This document shows, piece by piece, positions 1-10,869 of a stretch of 64,000 bases of DNA (position 1 is its first letter; every line of letters starts with the position of its first letter). Made by a program: the position numbers and the translations under genes. The DNA comes from Ashinkailepas kermadecensis (taxonomy: Eukaryota; Arthropoda; Thecostraca; Neolepadidae), in NCBI GenBank assembly GCA_034440615.1, contig JAOTOM010004358.1, positions 62,001-126,000 of the forward strand. The letters are read 5' to 3'. Under the pieces are notes generated by a model that saw nothing but the letters and a program-made list of their open reading frames with translations, made no database searches and had not been told where the DNA came from.

Positions 1-564
1 ATTTATTGCAGATTAGTGTAGTTGATTGTATCTGACGTAACCTTCACAAATACGCAGAAGGGCCTGATGCAATCCCTCTCTTGGAGACTTCCGAGACTAC
101 GAAAAAAAAAACAGCAGGTGTCGGCTCACCCCCGATAGATACAGAGGGTGGAACATCATTTGCCGATCTGGGATTACATGACGGAAGTTGAAAACGTTAT
201 CACAGGTCACGAGTTCTGTTGTCACAAGAAGGAACATGATCTTTTTCTCCTAGATCGCGAATTATCAGAAACTAATCTCACTTATTGACCCCAAATCGCT
301 AAGTCGGATGTCCTAGAGTGACGAACAACTCACCTGACTTGTTTCCGTAGGTCAATGACATTTCTATGACCATTCGAGGTCATTGGCTTAACTTGGTCTG
401 CGATGACCTTTTGTTTGCGTTTGCGTCACTCTTGGGTTAGTTCTGACGCTGAAAGTGAATTTCACGTCCATGTTTGTCGCCCAGCTACAGGAAACTAGTT
501 GATTCGAGCACTATTTCATCAGTTTACGAAATAAGCTTCATGCATCGACCTCATCTGACCCGTG
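1..564. other. Intergenic, no gene recognised
   Basis: Mixed-composition DNA with stops in all frames over short distances. I see no repeat, RNA gene or protein similarity here. Positions 556-564 are the left target-site duplication of the insertion that follows. Confidence 0.6.
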
Positions 565-630
565 CCCGAATGGGCGCTACAGGACCAATGAAGTCGATGC
601 GCCCTAAAGCCCTAATAACTAACTGACTCG
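565..630 (+). mobile_element. Tail-only SINE/LINE insertion
   Basis: A 66-bp insertion flanked by a 9-bp direct repeat TGACCCGTG (556-564 and 631-639). It contains the shared retroelement tail: GGGCGC (572-577) pairs with GCGCCC (599-604) around a loop holding GGACCAATGAAGTCGAT, followed by CTAAAGCCCTAATAACTAAC. No tRNA-like head or coding sequence is present, so this is a strongly 5'-truncated copy. The assignment rests on similarity to the other tails in this window. Confidence 0.65.
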
Positions 631-639
631 TGACCCGTG

Positions 640-1298
640 GGTTGGAATGTGACATCGTACATCGTCAGTATCCCAAGATACTGAGGAATGTTATGCTGAA
701 TATTTCAAGCTTGTGTCTTTTTTGTTTTACACAGGGAGGGGGTCAAACATTGAAGTAGAAATGCTTGCGAGAAAAACTAACCTTTCAGCTAATATAGATA
801 AGGGCACAGCCCATGACCCCATGCGTTAAAATCGGGTACCAATTCCTAGATCTCGTCACACGCAGCACGCCGACTTTTGTTTTATGTCGCTAGCATTCTT
901 CGTTCGGAAACGCTAGGGGTTGCAGCAACCCCTTTCGTGCCCAAGGGAAGTGGCTAAATAACGTGCACGGGCGAGGGTTAAACAGAGAACAGTAGGCTTA
1001 TCGAATTCGAACTTCTCTCCAGATAACCACTAGCAGTTCTTCAAAGGTTAAATATTCCGATCCCAGACGCGGCGTAGTTCCAGCTAAAAAACACCAGTTT
1101 CTGACATGCATGATGTGTACTTTTCGCAATACCAAGTTGTTGAGAGGAAGTGAGAAACAGACATAATCGGAGCACGCCTCGGAGCACTGACGTTGGAACC
1201 GTTTTTTTCCTCTTCAATTCGAGGTATTTGCTTCAACACGGACTTGTGTTGAGGCGCCGCCAAAAGACAGCTATGTGGGCCAGTGGCCCCGCCCCCTA
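640..1298. other. Intergenic, no gene recognised
   Basis: No coding similarity, RNA gene or clear repeat seen. A minus-strand open frame that covers 1084-1548 gets most of its length from the adjacent minisatellite, not from this DNA. Confidence 0.55.
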
Positions 1299-1765
1299 AC
1301 TGCAGCCGGTGGCACCTGAACTGCGTCCGGGGTCTCCGCACTGCAGCCAGTGCTACCCGTACTGCAGCCGGTGCTCCGTGACTGCAGCCGGTGGTGCCTG
1401 CACTGCAGTCGGTGGTGCTTACACTGTAGCCGGTGGTGCCAATACTGTAGCTGGTGGTGCCACATTGTTGCCGGTGGTGCCTACACTGTAGCCAGTGGTG
1501 CCTACACTGTAGCCAGTGGTGCCTATACTGTAGCTGGTGGTGCCACATTGTTGCCGGTGGTGCCTACACTGTAGCCGGTGGTGCCTACACTGTAGCCAGT
1601 GGTGCTTATACTGTAGCTGGTGGTGCCACATTGTTGCCGGTGGTGCCTACACTGTAGCCGGTGGTGCCTACACTTTAGCCGGTGGTGCCTACACTGCGGC
1701 TGGTGGTGCCTACACTGCAGCTGGTGGTGTGTACACTGCAGCCGGTAGTGCCTACGCTGCAGCGG
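1299..1765 (+). repeat. 21-bp minisatellite with 83-bp higher-order repeat
   Basis: Tandem units near CTACACTGTAGCCGGTGGTG, about 21 bp each. A variant unit holding CACATTGTTGCCGGTGG recurs at 1461, 1544 and 1627, exactly 83 bp apart, so blocks of four units were amplified together. All overlapping open frames (Cys/Trp/His-rich or Ala/Gly-rich) only reflect a stop-free unit. Confidence 0.9.
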
Positions 1766-2034
1766 GTCGTCGTCGCCGCCTGCTAGCGGTCGGACGTGCG
1801 GGCGATGAGTTCGTGGAGCGTGGCGTTCCCAGGCTCAATGGCGCAACGCTCGTGCCCTGTGGACACGCACCACGTCGTGTCCTCCAGGTGGCGAAATGTG
1901 CCGTATCTCCGGCTGAGTGGTATCCGGCGTAGTGCCGCAGCACTGGTCCTCGTGGGCGCAAAATGACCCGACACGCCCCTACACGTCCCGATCTGGACGG
2001 AATTCATGCTGGTTGATTTTAAATTGCTCCGGAT

Positions 2035-2180
2035 CTGTGCCGGTGGTTCTCCGGCTCTGGTCAGTTTGTGTCGAGGGTCGGCGCTGGTGGTTCTCCGGCT
2101 CTGGTCAGTTTGTGTCGAGGGTCGGCGCTGGTGGTTCTCTGTTTATGTTCAGTTTGTGTCAAGGGTCGGCGCTGGTCTCA
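2035..2180 (+). repeat. 44-bp tandem repeat, about three copies
   Basis: A unit containing CTCTGGTCAGTTTGTGTCGA repeats with exact 44-bp spacing (TTCTC at 2047, 2091 and 2135). The last copy is diverged. Confidence 0.85.
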
Positions 2181-2362
2181 GGTTGTCTGGCACCGAGAGC
2201 GTGCGCTGGACACTTTCATCATGGACACATTATGCTAGCAAATGCTATTCTTCTCATTTTGTCATTTTGTGCTTAATATTGCTGACGTCTTTCGACGTAA
2301 TAATTGGTTTCAACGTCTTGGCTCATACCCTCCACTCCACCATAAATGAATTTAATGACACT

Positions 2363-2522
2363 GGGGACGAGTAATCTAGGGGTAAGGTGCCCGACTCCCA
2401 ACTGAAAGGCTGTGGACTAGTCTCACCAGTCGGTACTCTTCACGCGCGCCCAATCGACGTGAGAGATTGGCGACGCTGTATGACCCAGCAGTCGGCGCGT
2501 CGTTCAGCCAATAAACACCACC
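2363..2522 (+). mobile_element. tRNA-derived SINE tS1, diverged full-length copy
   Basis: The head GGGGACGAGTAATCTAGGGG matches the RNA polymerase III A-box region of the other tS1 copies. The body has CAATCGACGTGAGAGATTGG, then GACGCTGTATGACC and the tail CGCGTCGTTCAGCCAATAAAC. It is more diverged than the copies at 21.7 and 27.3 kb, which suggests an older insertion. No clear target-site duplication was found. Confidence 0.75.
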
Positions 2523-2956
2523 CACCTCACCGAACCCTTTCGCCCGCTCCTCGGTAGTGCGTGATGGATCGCCCATCGCCGCGTCCCCGCCCCGCCTCCC
2601 TGCGATGCGTGCTGTGGGCCTGCGGCTACGTCACGCCGCCGTGCTGCCGTGATCGATCGCTCGCGCGGCGTGACGCGGCGCACGTGGGCGTCTACATGGC
2701 GAGCCGCTCATCATGGCGTGCCGCCTCATCGGGTATGCACGACGCAGGCGGCCGGCGTGCGGCGCCAACTTTCGGCCGCCTGCTGAACGGCCGCGCAGAT
2801 CGGGCCGTATCCGGAGTTCCGGCAAAACGCTGCGCAGCCGCTGCGAGCGGCGGCCGGCTCTGCGCACTGCAGACTTGATTCGATTCAGAAGTAGCCGAGG
2901 CTGAAGGTGGCTGCCTGGAGCCCCGCCACATGCTGGAAATGCCTGCAGCCGACTAC

Positions 2957-3105
2957 GGTTGCGGCTGCGACTGCGGCTGCGGCTGCGGCTGCGGCTGCGG
3001 CTGCGGCTGCGGCTGCGGCTGCGGCTGCGGCTGCGGCTGCGGCTGCGGCTGCGGGGATGCGGATGCGGATGCGGCTGCGACGGCGGCTGCGGCTGCGGCT
3101 GCGGC

Positions 3106-3136
<31 letters not shown>

Positions 3137-3155
3137 GCGACTGCGACTGCGGCGG
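2957..3155 (+). repeat. (GCGGCT)n hexamer microsatellite
   Basis: A near-pure GCGGCT hexamer tract with a central GCGGAT variant stretch (3054-3075) and a GCGACT-rich 3' part. It explains the CG-repeat, Leu-Arg and Gln-Pro low-complexity translations over it. Confidence 0.95.
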
Positions 3156-3408
3156 CGACTTCCCGCCGACTTTCAGTGCCGGCGGCCGGCGAGCGCGAGC
3201 GGGCTGTTGTCCGCACTCGGCACCAATCTGACCAATTTTGTCGGCACGAGATGGCCGGCCGGCAGCGGCGTCTATATGCAGTTCGACGCTGGTCCACATC
3301 GGCACGTGCCCCGGACTCGGCTGAATACACACGGCGCGCTGAATACCGCCTAATGGTCCGTCCGCCGCTGCCCGCTGCCGTCGAGTTCTATAGATCACAG
3401 GAATCAAT

Positions 3409-3438
3409 AGCGGCCGCCGCCGCCGCCGCCGCCGCCGC
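3409..3438 (+). repeat. (GCC)n microsatellite
   Basis: Uninterrupted GCC triplets inside the CpG-dense island. Confidence 0.9.
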
Positions 3439-4020
3439 GTCTTCCGGCGCTGCCGCTCCGGTCTCCGTCCCGCTCCGCTCTGTCGTCGCCTCCGTCACTC
3501 TCTCCGCGCACCCGTCGCTCGCCATCTCTGCACGACCACGCCGGCGCGTCATGTCCACCGGCGGACGTGACATCTGGGTGCAGCTGATCGTGTATCTTGC
3601 CGCACGTGAGCGCCCCGTAATACTATTGGGCGTTGTGCCGTATTTGGCTGGTATTGCTCGCCGGAGCTGGACCGCGGCTCATCGCCGCCACGCCGGCCGC
3701 TGGGACACGCCTTCTCAGCCAATTGACCTCCAGCACGTAATCCCCGGGGTGGAGGAGTTTATTCGCCTGGCGGGTGACCCGGATTCGGTCGGCGTGTTTA
3801 TGGGCGGTAGTGCGTCTCTGCGCCGCCGTCCCCGGCGCTTATCGTCCGGGCGGCGCTGCAGCGACAACGATAGCGACGCAGCGACAGCAGTGCGTCGCTA
3901 TCGGCGGTGTGGGGCGCCGCGGCGCCACCGCGCTGGCGGCACACCCGGCACACCCGGCACACCCGGCGCCGCTCAAACGTCGAACCAGTGCAGAGCTGGA
4001 GACGCTCCCCGGGCGTTGTA

Positions 4021-5030
4021 GACTGCTTTTAAATGCTTCAAACCTGCAAACCATGAGACGACTAAGCATGGCTAGAGTAAAACCACACACCTGGTGGAAC
4101 TTCTGGTAGGTGGGCCAGCCTTTGACATGGTTGCCGTGGCACTGGGAGGGTTTTGAGCGGGGAAGTGACCGAATGGTCGCGTCGCGGCTGATCACGTGTT
4201 GCAGTTCACCCGTGCCAATCGGCGTGCTGGGTGGCCGCCGCTCAGAGACGTGGCGCAGTCTCGCGCGTCGTAAATGAACACGTGCTTCGGTGATGGAGCC
4301 GTTCGAAGAAAAGTTATGACCGCTCTAGCCTGCTTTGAGCTGGTAAAGGCCGCTTTCACATGTTTTATGCTGCCGGACCTAATGGTAAGCGGTCTTCAAG
4401 TTATCAGTGCTGAAGAAACTGCCATGGGCACCGACCGAAATGTCCGTGATTGTGAATATGAGCGTGCTGTTGCGCCTCGAGTTGCATGCCGCAAAGCTCT
4501 CCTACTCTCAAGATAATCGGTGTTTTGAGCATTTTCCATGGCTGTTGAGTGCTGTGTTGCGCTGCCGAAGCATACGAGCCGCAGCAGAAGACACGAATGC
4601 TGTAGTGTCTCCACTCGCCCGGGACGCGTCGGGGCCGGCTGTTTCGGTGCACAGCTGTGGTGATGGAGCCGCTGTCGTGGAGACGATGGGCTGTAAGTAT
4701 TCTGGCTGTCGAACGGTGGGTATTCTCGAGAGTGACGGACAAGAGGCCGTGCCGGAGCGCCGCCTCCGTGATCTGTACATCGAGGCGCCCGGCTGCTTGG
4801 TCTGACCGGTCCCTGCGCTTGTTTGCCAGATGGATAATTTGGGGGAATTTATATAATCTGGCGAATTATCGGTGTCAGCGTTCAGAACCGCAGACACAGA
4901 GATTTTCCCAGATGACTCAGTGTGCTGACGCAATGCTCGCACGACGGCCGCGCCAACATATCCCAGTCTACCGCGTGCAGTCCACGTCACGCTTCTGCTC
5001 GCTATGGACCATCTCGGGCCAGAGTATCGT
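4021..5030. other. Intergenic, no gene recognised
   Basis: Several overlapping frames of 70-175 codons occur on both strands, none with a recognisable domain. I see no repeat other than the SINE duplication starting at 5031. Confidence 0.5.
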
Positions 5031-5045
5031 CATCGAAGTATCGAG

Positions 5046-5122
5046 CCCGCGACCAATCGGCGTGAGAGATTGGCGACGCTATATGACTCAACGGTCGACG
5101 TGTCGTAAAACCAATAACCAAC
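5046..5122 (+). mobile_element. 5'-truncated tS1 SINE with perfect TSD
   Basis: Body and tail of tS1 (CCGCGACCAATCGGCGTGAG ... GTCGTAAAACCAATAACC) without the tRNA head. It is flanked by a perfect 15-bp direct repeat CATCGAAGTATCGAG (5031-5045 and 5123-5137), the target-site duplication of LINE-type integration. The 77-bp insert shows that a head-less copy can be integrated. Confidence 0.92.
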
Positions 5123-5411
5123 CATCGAAGTATCGAGTATCGGCTTTATCATTTCGGGTACGTCAGCAATCGCAACTATGTTGATGTTGCTTCCAACGGC
5201 AGTCGTGTTTGTTGCTTTGGGGTCGATCTGCAATGTGGTGGGACTGATCGGTGCGCAGATCAAGGAACGTGCAATTAACGCAAGATACGATTGTATTGCC
5301 ATTTTTGTTGATTACGATTATATCAATGTCTTTTACTTCAATGCATGTTACATTGCCCGATTCAGACCGGTTCCGCTATCTGCTGGATTTTCTGGCAGAA
5401 TAACCCCGAGT

Positions 5412-5890
5412 CGGTCGAAATGTCGGCCGTGACAGGGGGTGCGCCGCGATCGTCACCACCTGTGGTGCCGCTCGGTGTCACCGCCGCCGGTCGGGGTGTC
5501 GGCCGTGACAGGGGGTGCGCCGCGATCGTCTCCACCTGTGGTGCCGCTTGGTGTCACCGCTCGGTGTCACCGCTGCCGGTCGGGGTGTTGGCCGTGACAG
5601 GGGGTGCGCCGCGATCGTCACCACCCGTGGTGCCGCTCGGTGTCACCGCTGCCGGTCGGGGTGTCGGCCGTGACAGGGGGTGCGCCGCGATCGTCACCAC
5701 CTGTGGTGCCGCTCGGTGTCACCGCTGCCGGTCGGGGTGTCGGCCGTGACAGGGGTGCGCCGCGATCGTCACCACCCGTGGTGCCGCTCGGTGTCACCGC
5801 TGCCGGTCGGGGTGTCGGCCGTGACAGGGGGTGCGCCGCGATCGTCACCACCTGTGGTGCCGCTCGGTGTCACCGCCGCCGGTGCACAGT
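5412..5890 (+). repeat. 76-bp GC-rich tandem array
   Basis: A unit starting near TCGGGGTGTCGGCCGTGACA recurs at 5491, 5580, 5656, 5732 and 5807, with spacing of 75-76 bp and one copy enlarged to 89 bp by an internal 13-bp duplication (CGCTCGGTGTCAC). About six copies. The overlapping open frames are repeat artefacts. Confidence 0.92.
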
Positions 5891-7103
5891 GATGCTGACG
5901 TGTCGACCTACCCTCCTTCGACACTTCCCACGTGTCCCCGGCTGGCATTGCTGCCCCACCCCATCCCCACCCACAACCTCCAACCTCCACCTGGCGCCAA
6001 TCTACCCTGTAACACAGAAACCGTTCCTGTTTTCGTGGCACTCGGCTTTGATTTCGCGCGGTTTCCATGCGCTTTGTTTTCGATATGTGATTTGGTATGA
6101 GGTTCCGATATGGGATTTCACACTCCACATTTAAAAATACTAAAATAGCATCTTTGCTCTTTTGGCAGAAATAAAAATAAAAAAACAAGGCGCTTCAAGC
6201 AATCCAGCAGTGCCATCAGATGGAAATGTTGGCACGATAGCCACTCAAATGCATGATATGCTTATTGCTTGAGCTATTCGGTTGATGTCGCAACATCAGA
6301 ATCGCTGTCAAATAATGAAGCGCTGCCAAATATTTCGCTGCACATTTACTGGGATTACTGTAATTGTGATTGGCATATGTAGTATGATTGCTCTCTCTCT
6401 CTGTAAATGACATTTTTATTTTCATTACAAAACCAACACAAATGTACCACCTTAATTTGTTGTGTTTAAAGAGATTAAGGTGGCGCACTAGTACCACCTA
6501 TTATTCAACAATAAAACTTCACCCATGCAGTGCAACATTGGTTAGGGATTTCTATCAATCGAATAATTTTGCATTGAAATTGTGGAAAATGTATTTTAGA
6601 CCTAACGGGGAGCGAAAGGAATACCCTAATCGCGTGGGAAGAACACAAAATTATTCCAGGAGCTGGTTCAGGGCCGGAGTTTGCCGATTGCTTCGGGGTT
6701 AGAAGCGATAAAGGTGCAAGAACCGTATGATACAAGTTTTTTTTAGATAGCTGTGCCGGCTGGCCTTTGCGCGTCCATTGCATGTGCCTGGTTGTGAGTT
6801 TGAACCCCGTGCTCGGACCAGCTGTCCGCGATTGGTGTAGCAGCTATGCTGGATAAGTGCGACATTTGTGCTGGGTGTACTAATTGTTCCGCGGAGAAGG
6901 AGTGGTGTATCTTATACGAGGCTCTGCGGTTGATCGGTAACGGTGGTGGAGCCATATCGCGGTGACGTCGGATCTATTCACCGTATGGGTGAAGCCATTT
7001 CTGTTCATCTGAAACTGCAGTCGATCCCTCCCCCGCCTAGGCCGTGAGCGAGCCTAATACGCCTAGGCCGTATTGTGGGTGGACTGTGCCGCATCCTGCC
7101 AGT
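5891..7103. other. AT-richer intergenic DNA
   Basis: No gene recognised. A short CT-rich run lies at 6391-6404. Around 6780-6890 there is a weak match to a tRNA-like B box (GAGTTTGAACCCC) followed by GCGATTGGTGTAG, which may be a heavily decayed SINE but is too diverged to call. Confidence 0.5.
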
Positions 7104-8232
7104 TTAACACGCGCACTGGATGGGGAGGGGGGAGAGCGGATTCCGCCCCCTTGATTGGTTGGTTGTTGGTTTTACGACACTTCGACCATTGAGTCATATC
7201 ATATATCACAATCATATAGCGTCGCCAATCTCTCACGCCGATTGGCCGCGGGTGAAGAGTAGCGACAGGTGACACTCGAACCCACAATCTCTCGATTGTG
7301 AGGCGGGCACCTCCCCCCCTGAGATCTCGGCTCCTATTAAAGCTAGAGTAACGCAATTTTCATGGTAGTCGGGTACGGTAGTGAACTCTAATGTGTGCAC
7401 ATTTTATGATATTAGGTCAATATCGTCAAGGTCAAATGAGGTCACATATGTCACATTTTCCTTGTTTTGTGTGGCTTGGCTTGACATTGTTATGGATCGC
7501 TGCGATTGTGTTTAAATGCTCCAAAATGGGCATCAATGATGTTTAGGACATGGCTAATGAAGCAATTCAGATGATAGACCCGGCATTTGACCTCAGGTCA
7601 CCTATATATCAGCACTTTATCAGGTCAGTTGCCAGTTCCAGTTACCGGAACCGGGCCGCCCGCCCGACTGGTCCGGCGGGCGGCCCGGCGCAATTGGCTT
7701 TACGAAGAAAGGCCTGAAGTACACGAATGAAGTATGGAAACGCTTAGGCTCACAATGACACAAACAGTAGTTTTCAGGATGTGTATGGAGTAACATGCAA
7801 AATGACATGAATCGCATGACAGTCATTTGCATTTATGACAACCTTCCAGTTGACCAAATTTGGTTCCATTGACCTGTCATGAACTTGACCTGACTTGACC
7901 TCGGTGACCTATCACGACCTTGAAACTATATAGCATAGCAATATACATTAAACAAGTCGTTAGTGTTGCCGAGAACAGTTCCCTTTTGGCGATTTACGGA
8001 AAGCACATCAGTACTTATTTTTGTGGTCTGGCGCCACGATTAATAAACAAATTAACGGCATGTAACTCGAAAAATGTTCCGCCGATTTTCGTTTTTCTTA
8101 TTTGAAACGACGCGCCGGACATTTCTTAGCAGGTACGCAAAATGGCTTACATCAACCGGTAAAATCGGGAGTTTACAAAAATCCGGAGGGATGGGCGGAT
8201 TTCGCCCCCCCCCCCTCCAGTGCGCGTGTTAA
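7104..8232 (+). mobile_element. TTAA-flanked DNA transposon, copy 1
   Basis: Begins TTAACACGCGCACTGGA (7104-7120) and ends with its inverse TCCAGTGCGCGTGTTAA (8216-8232), so it has terminal inverted repeats with TTAA at both ends. The terminal repeats continue imperfectly through G/C runs and a CGGATTCCGCC-like motif. No transposase frame is present, so it is non-autonomous. TTAA target sites are typical of piggyBac-type transposases, but that assignment is inference. The interior matches the inverted copy at 12056-13016 along its length, including GGACATTTCT.AGCAGGTACG near the right end. It is interrupted by a minus-strand tS1 SINE. It carries clustered AGGTCA motifs at 7414, 7429 and 7439, and TGACCT at 7870, 7886, 7896 and 7905. 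Confidence 0.9.
7150..7308 (-). mobile_element. tS1 SINE nested in the TTAA element
   Basis: Minus-strand tS1 with tail (TTGGTTTTACGACAC), body (CAATCTCTCACGCCGATTGG) and B box (GACACTCGAACCC). The 5' head is truncated after GGCGGGCACCT, about 25 bp short of the full tRNA head. An extra run of about 20 bp (CATATATCACAATCATAT) sits in the body. The second copy of the transposon lacks a SINE at this point, so the SINE came later. Edges are approximate because both flanks are C-rich. Confidence 0.85.
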
Positions 8233-9504
8233 TTTCGGCCACCTTGAAGTTGCAGACTTTTTGATTGTCCTTGGTGAAATGCGTGAAGGTGTTGGTAATG
8301 ATATCGGCGTGACGGCAAGACAACATCTGCTCCAGTGGAGGATTTTCGGATTGGACTTTTGTGCAAGTTATGTTCCTGGTGTCAGAGTGTACTGGTGTGG
8401 CAAAAGTGCAATTGTTGTGGAGAATGTCTAGGTCATATTTCTTGATGGGCAGGATCACGTGCACACACAGTATGTGGACATTTGGACCGCTTTGGATCGC
8501 ACTGTTTGGAAACACAGATGCTAATTTACTGCGTGATTTATGGTGCATGTGATGCTTAAAAAGCATGGGGATTGTCGTGTTCCCAATATGAATCGTAATC
8601 GTTCTGAAATAAAACAGTTCCGAATGCCAGAATGAGGATGCTAGGCTGGGAAATAGATTGGCCGTCCTGTTGCTAATGTCATCCGCACATCGCCGGCATC
8701 CTTACGTATACCGCATTTGCAAACTGCGTGGTTGATTTACTTTGCAAAGACTAAGCTTTCAGCAGTTAGCTCTGCCTTCAGTTTCGCGTCGGCATCGACG
8801 TTTCAGGTGATTTGGGAGTGACATCTCTCCAGCGCCAGTCAGGCTGCTCCTGCTCACATCGACCGCCCGCTCTACTCCGACTGTGTCCCTGCCACAGGGA
8901 AGATGCGATTTTGGCGCCGCGCGGCCCTGATATTGGCGAAGCGCGGCGTTGTGCAATCGCTGCACCCAAGTCTCGGATCATCAATCAATCAACGAAACCA
9001 GTAGCTGACCAGCGTTCTTGTCAGCGGGTTGGCGGATGGGGCACGGTCGTGCTTGCCGTGGGAGGGGGAGGGACGAGTAGCAAGGGGCCTCGTGTCCTGC
9101 AAACAGCGCACCCACTGCAATTGCAAGGTCGATATGCTTGGCAGGGGTGACGCAGTTAGGGCATGACGCCACGTCAGCCTGCTGTGACGCCTCGCCCGCA
9201 CCTGCGTACCGGCACGATCGTCTCGGCCTGTGTGCTGGTGGCTGGTGACGGTCCCACAGCGGGCTGTGTCTCGCCCCCCCCCCCCTCGGCCTATATGCTG
9301 CAAATCAAGGAGTTCGACACATAAATTCAACCTGTTGGCCTCTGGCCTCTGTGACACGCAGAGCAGACCTGACCGGGGAGGGTGAGGGTAGGGATGGCTG
9401 TGTAGCGCGGACGTCAGCAGTGTGACGGGTAGCGCAGCGCACCGCCTGTCGAGTGTCGTTTGCATCACGGGCCAGCTTTTGTCGGGTGTCATGTCCAGCG
9501 GATG
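8233..9504. other. Intergenic, no gene recognised
   Basis: No protein or RNA similarity seen. A poly-C run lies near 9277-9286. A 167-codon minus frame (8989-9492) has no recognisable motif. Confidence 0.5.
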
Positions 9505-9925
9505 TGGGACGGATTGTCGGGCGGCTTTAGGGCGGATTGTCGGGCGACTGTGGGATGGATTGTCGGGCGGCTTTAGGGCGGATTGTTGGGCAGCTGTGGG
9601 ATGGATTGTCGGGCGGCTTTAGGGCGGATTGTTGGGCAGCTGTGGGACGGATTGTCGGGCGGCTTTAGGGCGGATTGTCGGGCAGCTGTGGGACGGATTG
9701 TCGGGCGGCTGTGGGACGGATTGTTGGGCGGATTATCTGGCGACTGTGGGACGGATTGTCGGGCGGCTTTAAGGCGGATTGTTGGGCAGCTGTAGGACGG
9801 ATTGTCGGGCGACTGTGGGATGGATTGTCGGGCGGCTTTAGGGCGGATTGTTTGGGCAGCTGTGGGGACGGATTGTCGGGCGGCTTTAGGGCGGATTGTC
9901 GGGCGGCTGTGGGATGGATTGTAGC
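9505..9925 (+). repeat. 22-23 bp minisatellite
   Basis: Alternating units GCGGATTGTCGGGCGGCTTTA and GACGGATTGTCGGGCGACTGTG, often as about 45-bp pairs. It explains the repetitive frames on both strands. Confidence 0.92.
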
Positions 9926-10087
9926 CTGCCGGCCACGACGAGTGGCGCTCGTGACGGCCGTGACTGTGTGGTAACGGTGCATCAACCCACTTCCGTTGCG
10001 GGAGAGTCACTTCATGGGTCCAACTTTTGGTGTTGACATAACACGAAATTCTGGCTCCCTGACAAACCTGAACCTCCATTTCTCCAA

Positions 10088-10275
10088 GGAGGTCGCGGTA
10101 CCTCAGTCGGAAGGGTGGGTGTTCAACTCTTGGTCGTAAGATCGAATCAAATCGTGGGTTCAAATCATGGAGCCGGCTGGATTACGGAGTCCATCCGCGA
10201 CCAATCGGTGTGAGAGGTTGGCGACGCTATGTGGCCTAGCATTCGAATGCGTCGTGAAAAAAAAACACAAGACTC
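10088..10275 (+). mobile_element. tRNA-derived SINE tS2
   Basis: The head GGTCGCGGTACCTCAGTCGG fits an A box and GTGGGTTCAAATC a B box. The body CGACCAATCGGTGTGAGAGG and stem CGACGC ... GCGTCG match the copy at 55.4 kb and the tS1 body, and it ends in an A-rich tail. The head differs from tS1 while the body and tail are shared, so tS1 and tS2 look like separate tRNA captures by one body. Confidence 0.82.
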
Positions 10276-10454
10276 CTGTTTTCTTCTTATCAATTTCTCC
10301 AATTTTGTTTTCCCGATGACTGGGTTGCGTGATCAATATTTAGCACTCTGTTGTTTGTTCCGCGATGACACGGCATCAACTCGTCGGAACCGCCGTCTCT
10401 CACACCGTGAAAGTGCTAATGCACTCTGTTGCGACCTGCCGCCGGGCGTCCGGG

Positions 10455-10607
10455 AATGGGTTCAGCGGCAGCAGCAGCGATAGCAGCAGCAGCGGCGGAC
10501 GGCGGTGCCGCGGGCCGGCCAGCACCGGACCGGGCACCGCCGTGTGAGGCCTCGGCCGGCGCTGGTGAATCACTGTCACGTCTCCGGCGCATCGGCGACA
10601 TCCCTGC

Positions 10608-10638
<31 letters not shown>

Positions 10639-10775
10639 GCTGCCGCTGCCGCTGCCGCTGCCGCTGCCGCTGCCGCTGCCGCTGCCGCTGCCGCTGCCGC
10701 TGCCGCTGCCGCTGCCGCTGCCGCTGCCGCTGCCGCTGCCGCTGCCGCTGCCGCTGCCGCTGCCGCCGCCGATTT
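10455..10775 (+). repeat. GC-rich trinucleotide and (GCCGCT)n microsatellite
   Basis: GCAGCAGCA-type runs at 10467-10495, then a long near-pure GCCGCT tract from about 10603 to 10772. The long poly-Ala, Leu-Pro and Gln-Arg frames are artefacts of it. Confidence 0.95.
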
Positions 10776-10869
10776 TCCGGCCCCGCCGCCAGCCGTGTGC
10801 CCTGCATGTGAAGTCCTCTTGGCGGTCGTGACTTGGAACGTGATGAGCTGCAGTCGGTGAGGGTGGGGG

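Larger units (their letters stand above)
2550..4020. other. CpG-dense island
   Basis: Strongly GC- and CpG-rich DNA with long frames open on both strands, including a 363-codon plus frame and a 258-codon minus frame that cross the hexamer microsatellite. Overlap of open frames on both strands and low-complexity translation argue against coding. It could be a promoter-type CpG island of a gene outside the recognisable sequence, or simply GC-rich repeat DNA. No TATA element or splice-consistent exon was identified. Confidence 0.4.

Noticed and set aside
2930..4021. 363-codon plus-strand open frame in the CpG island
   Set aside because: Its first third is the GCGGCT microsatellite, the opposite strand is also open for 258 codons, and no domain or codon bias is visible.
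6780..6890. Possible decayed SINE (B-box-like GAGTTTGAACCCC)
   Set aside because: Only one box and a weak body match; no tail or duplication.
10400..10860. Poly-Ala and poly-(Gln-Arg) frames
   Set aside because: Translations of a GCCGCT microsatellite on both strands.
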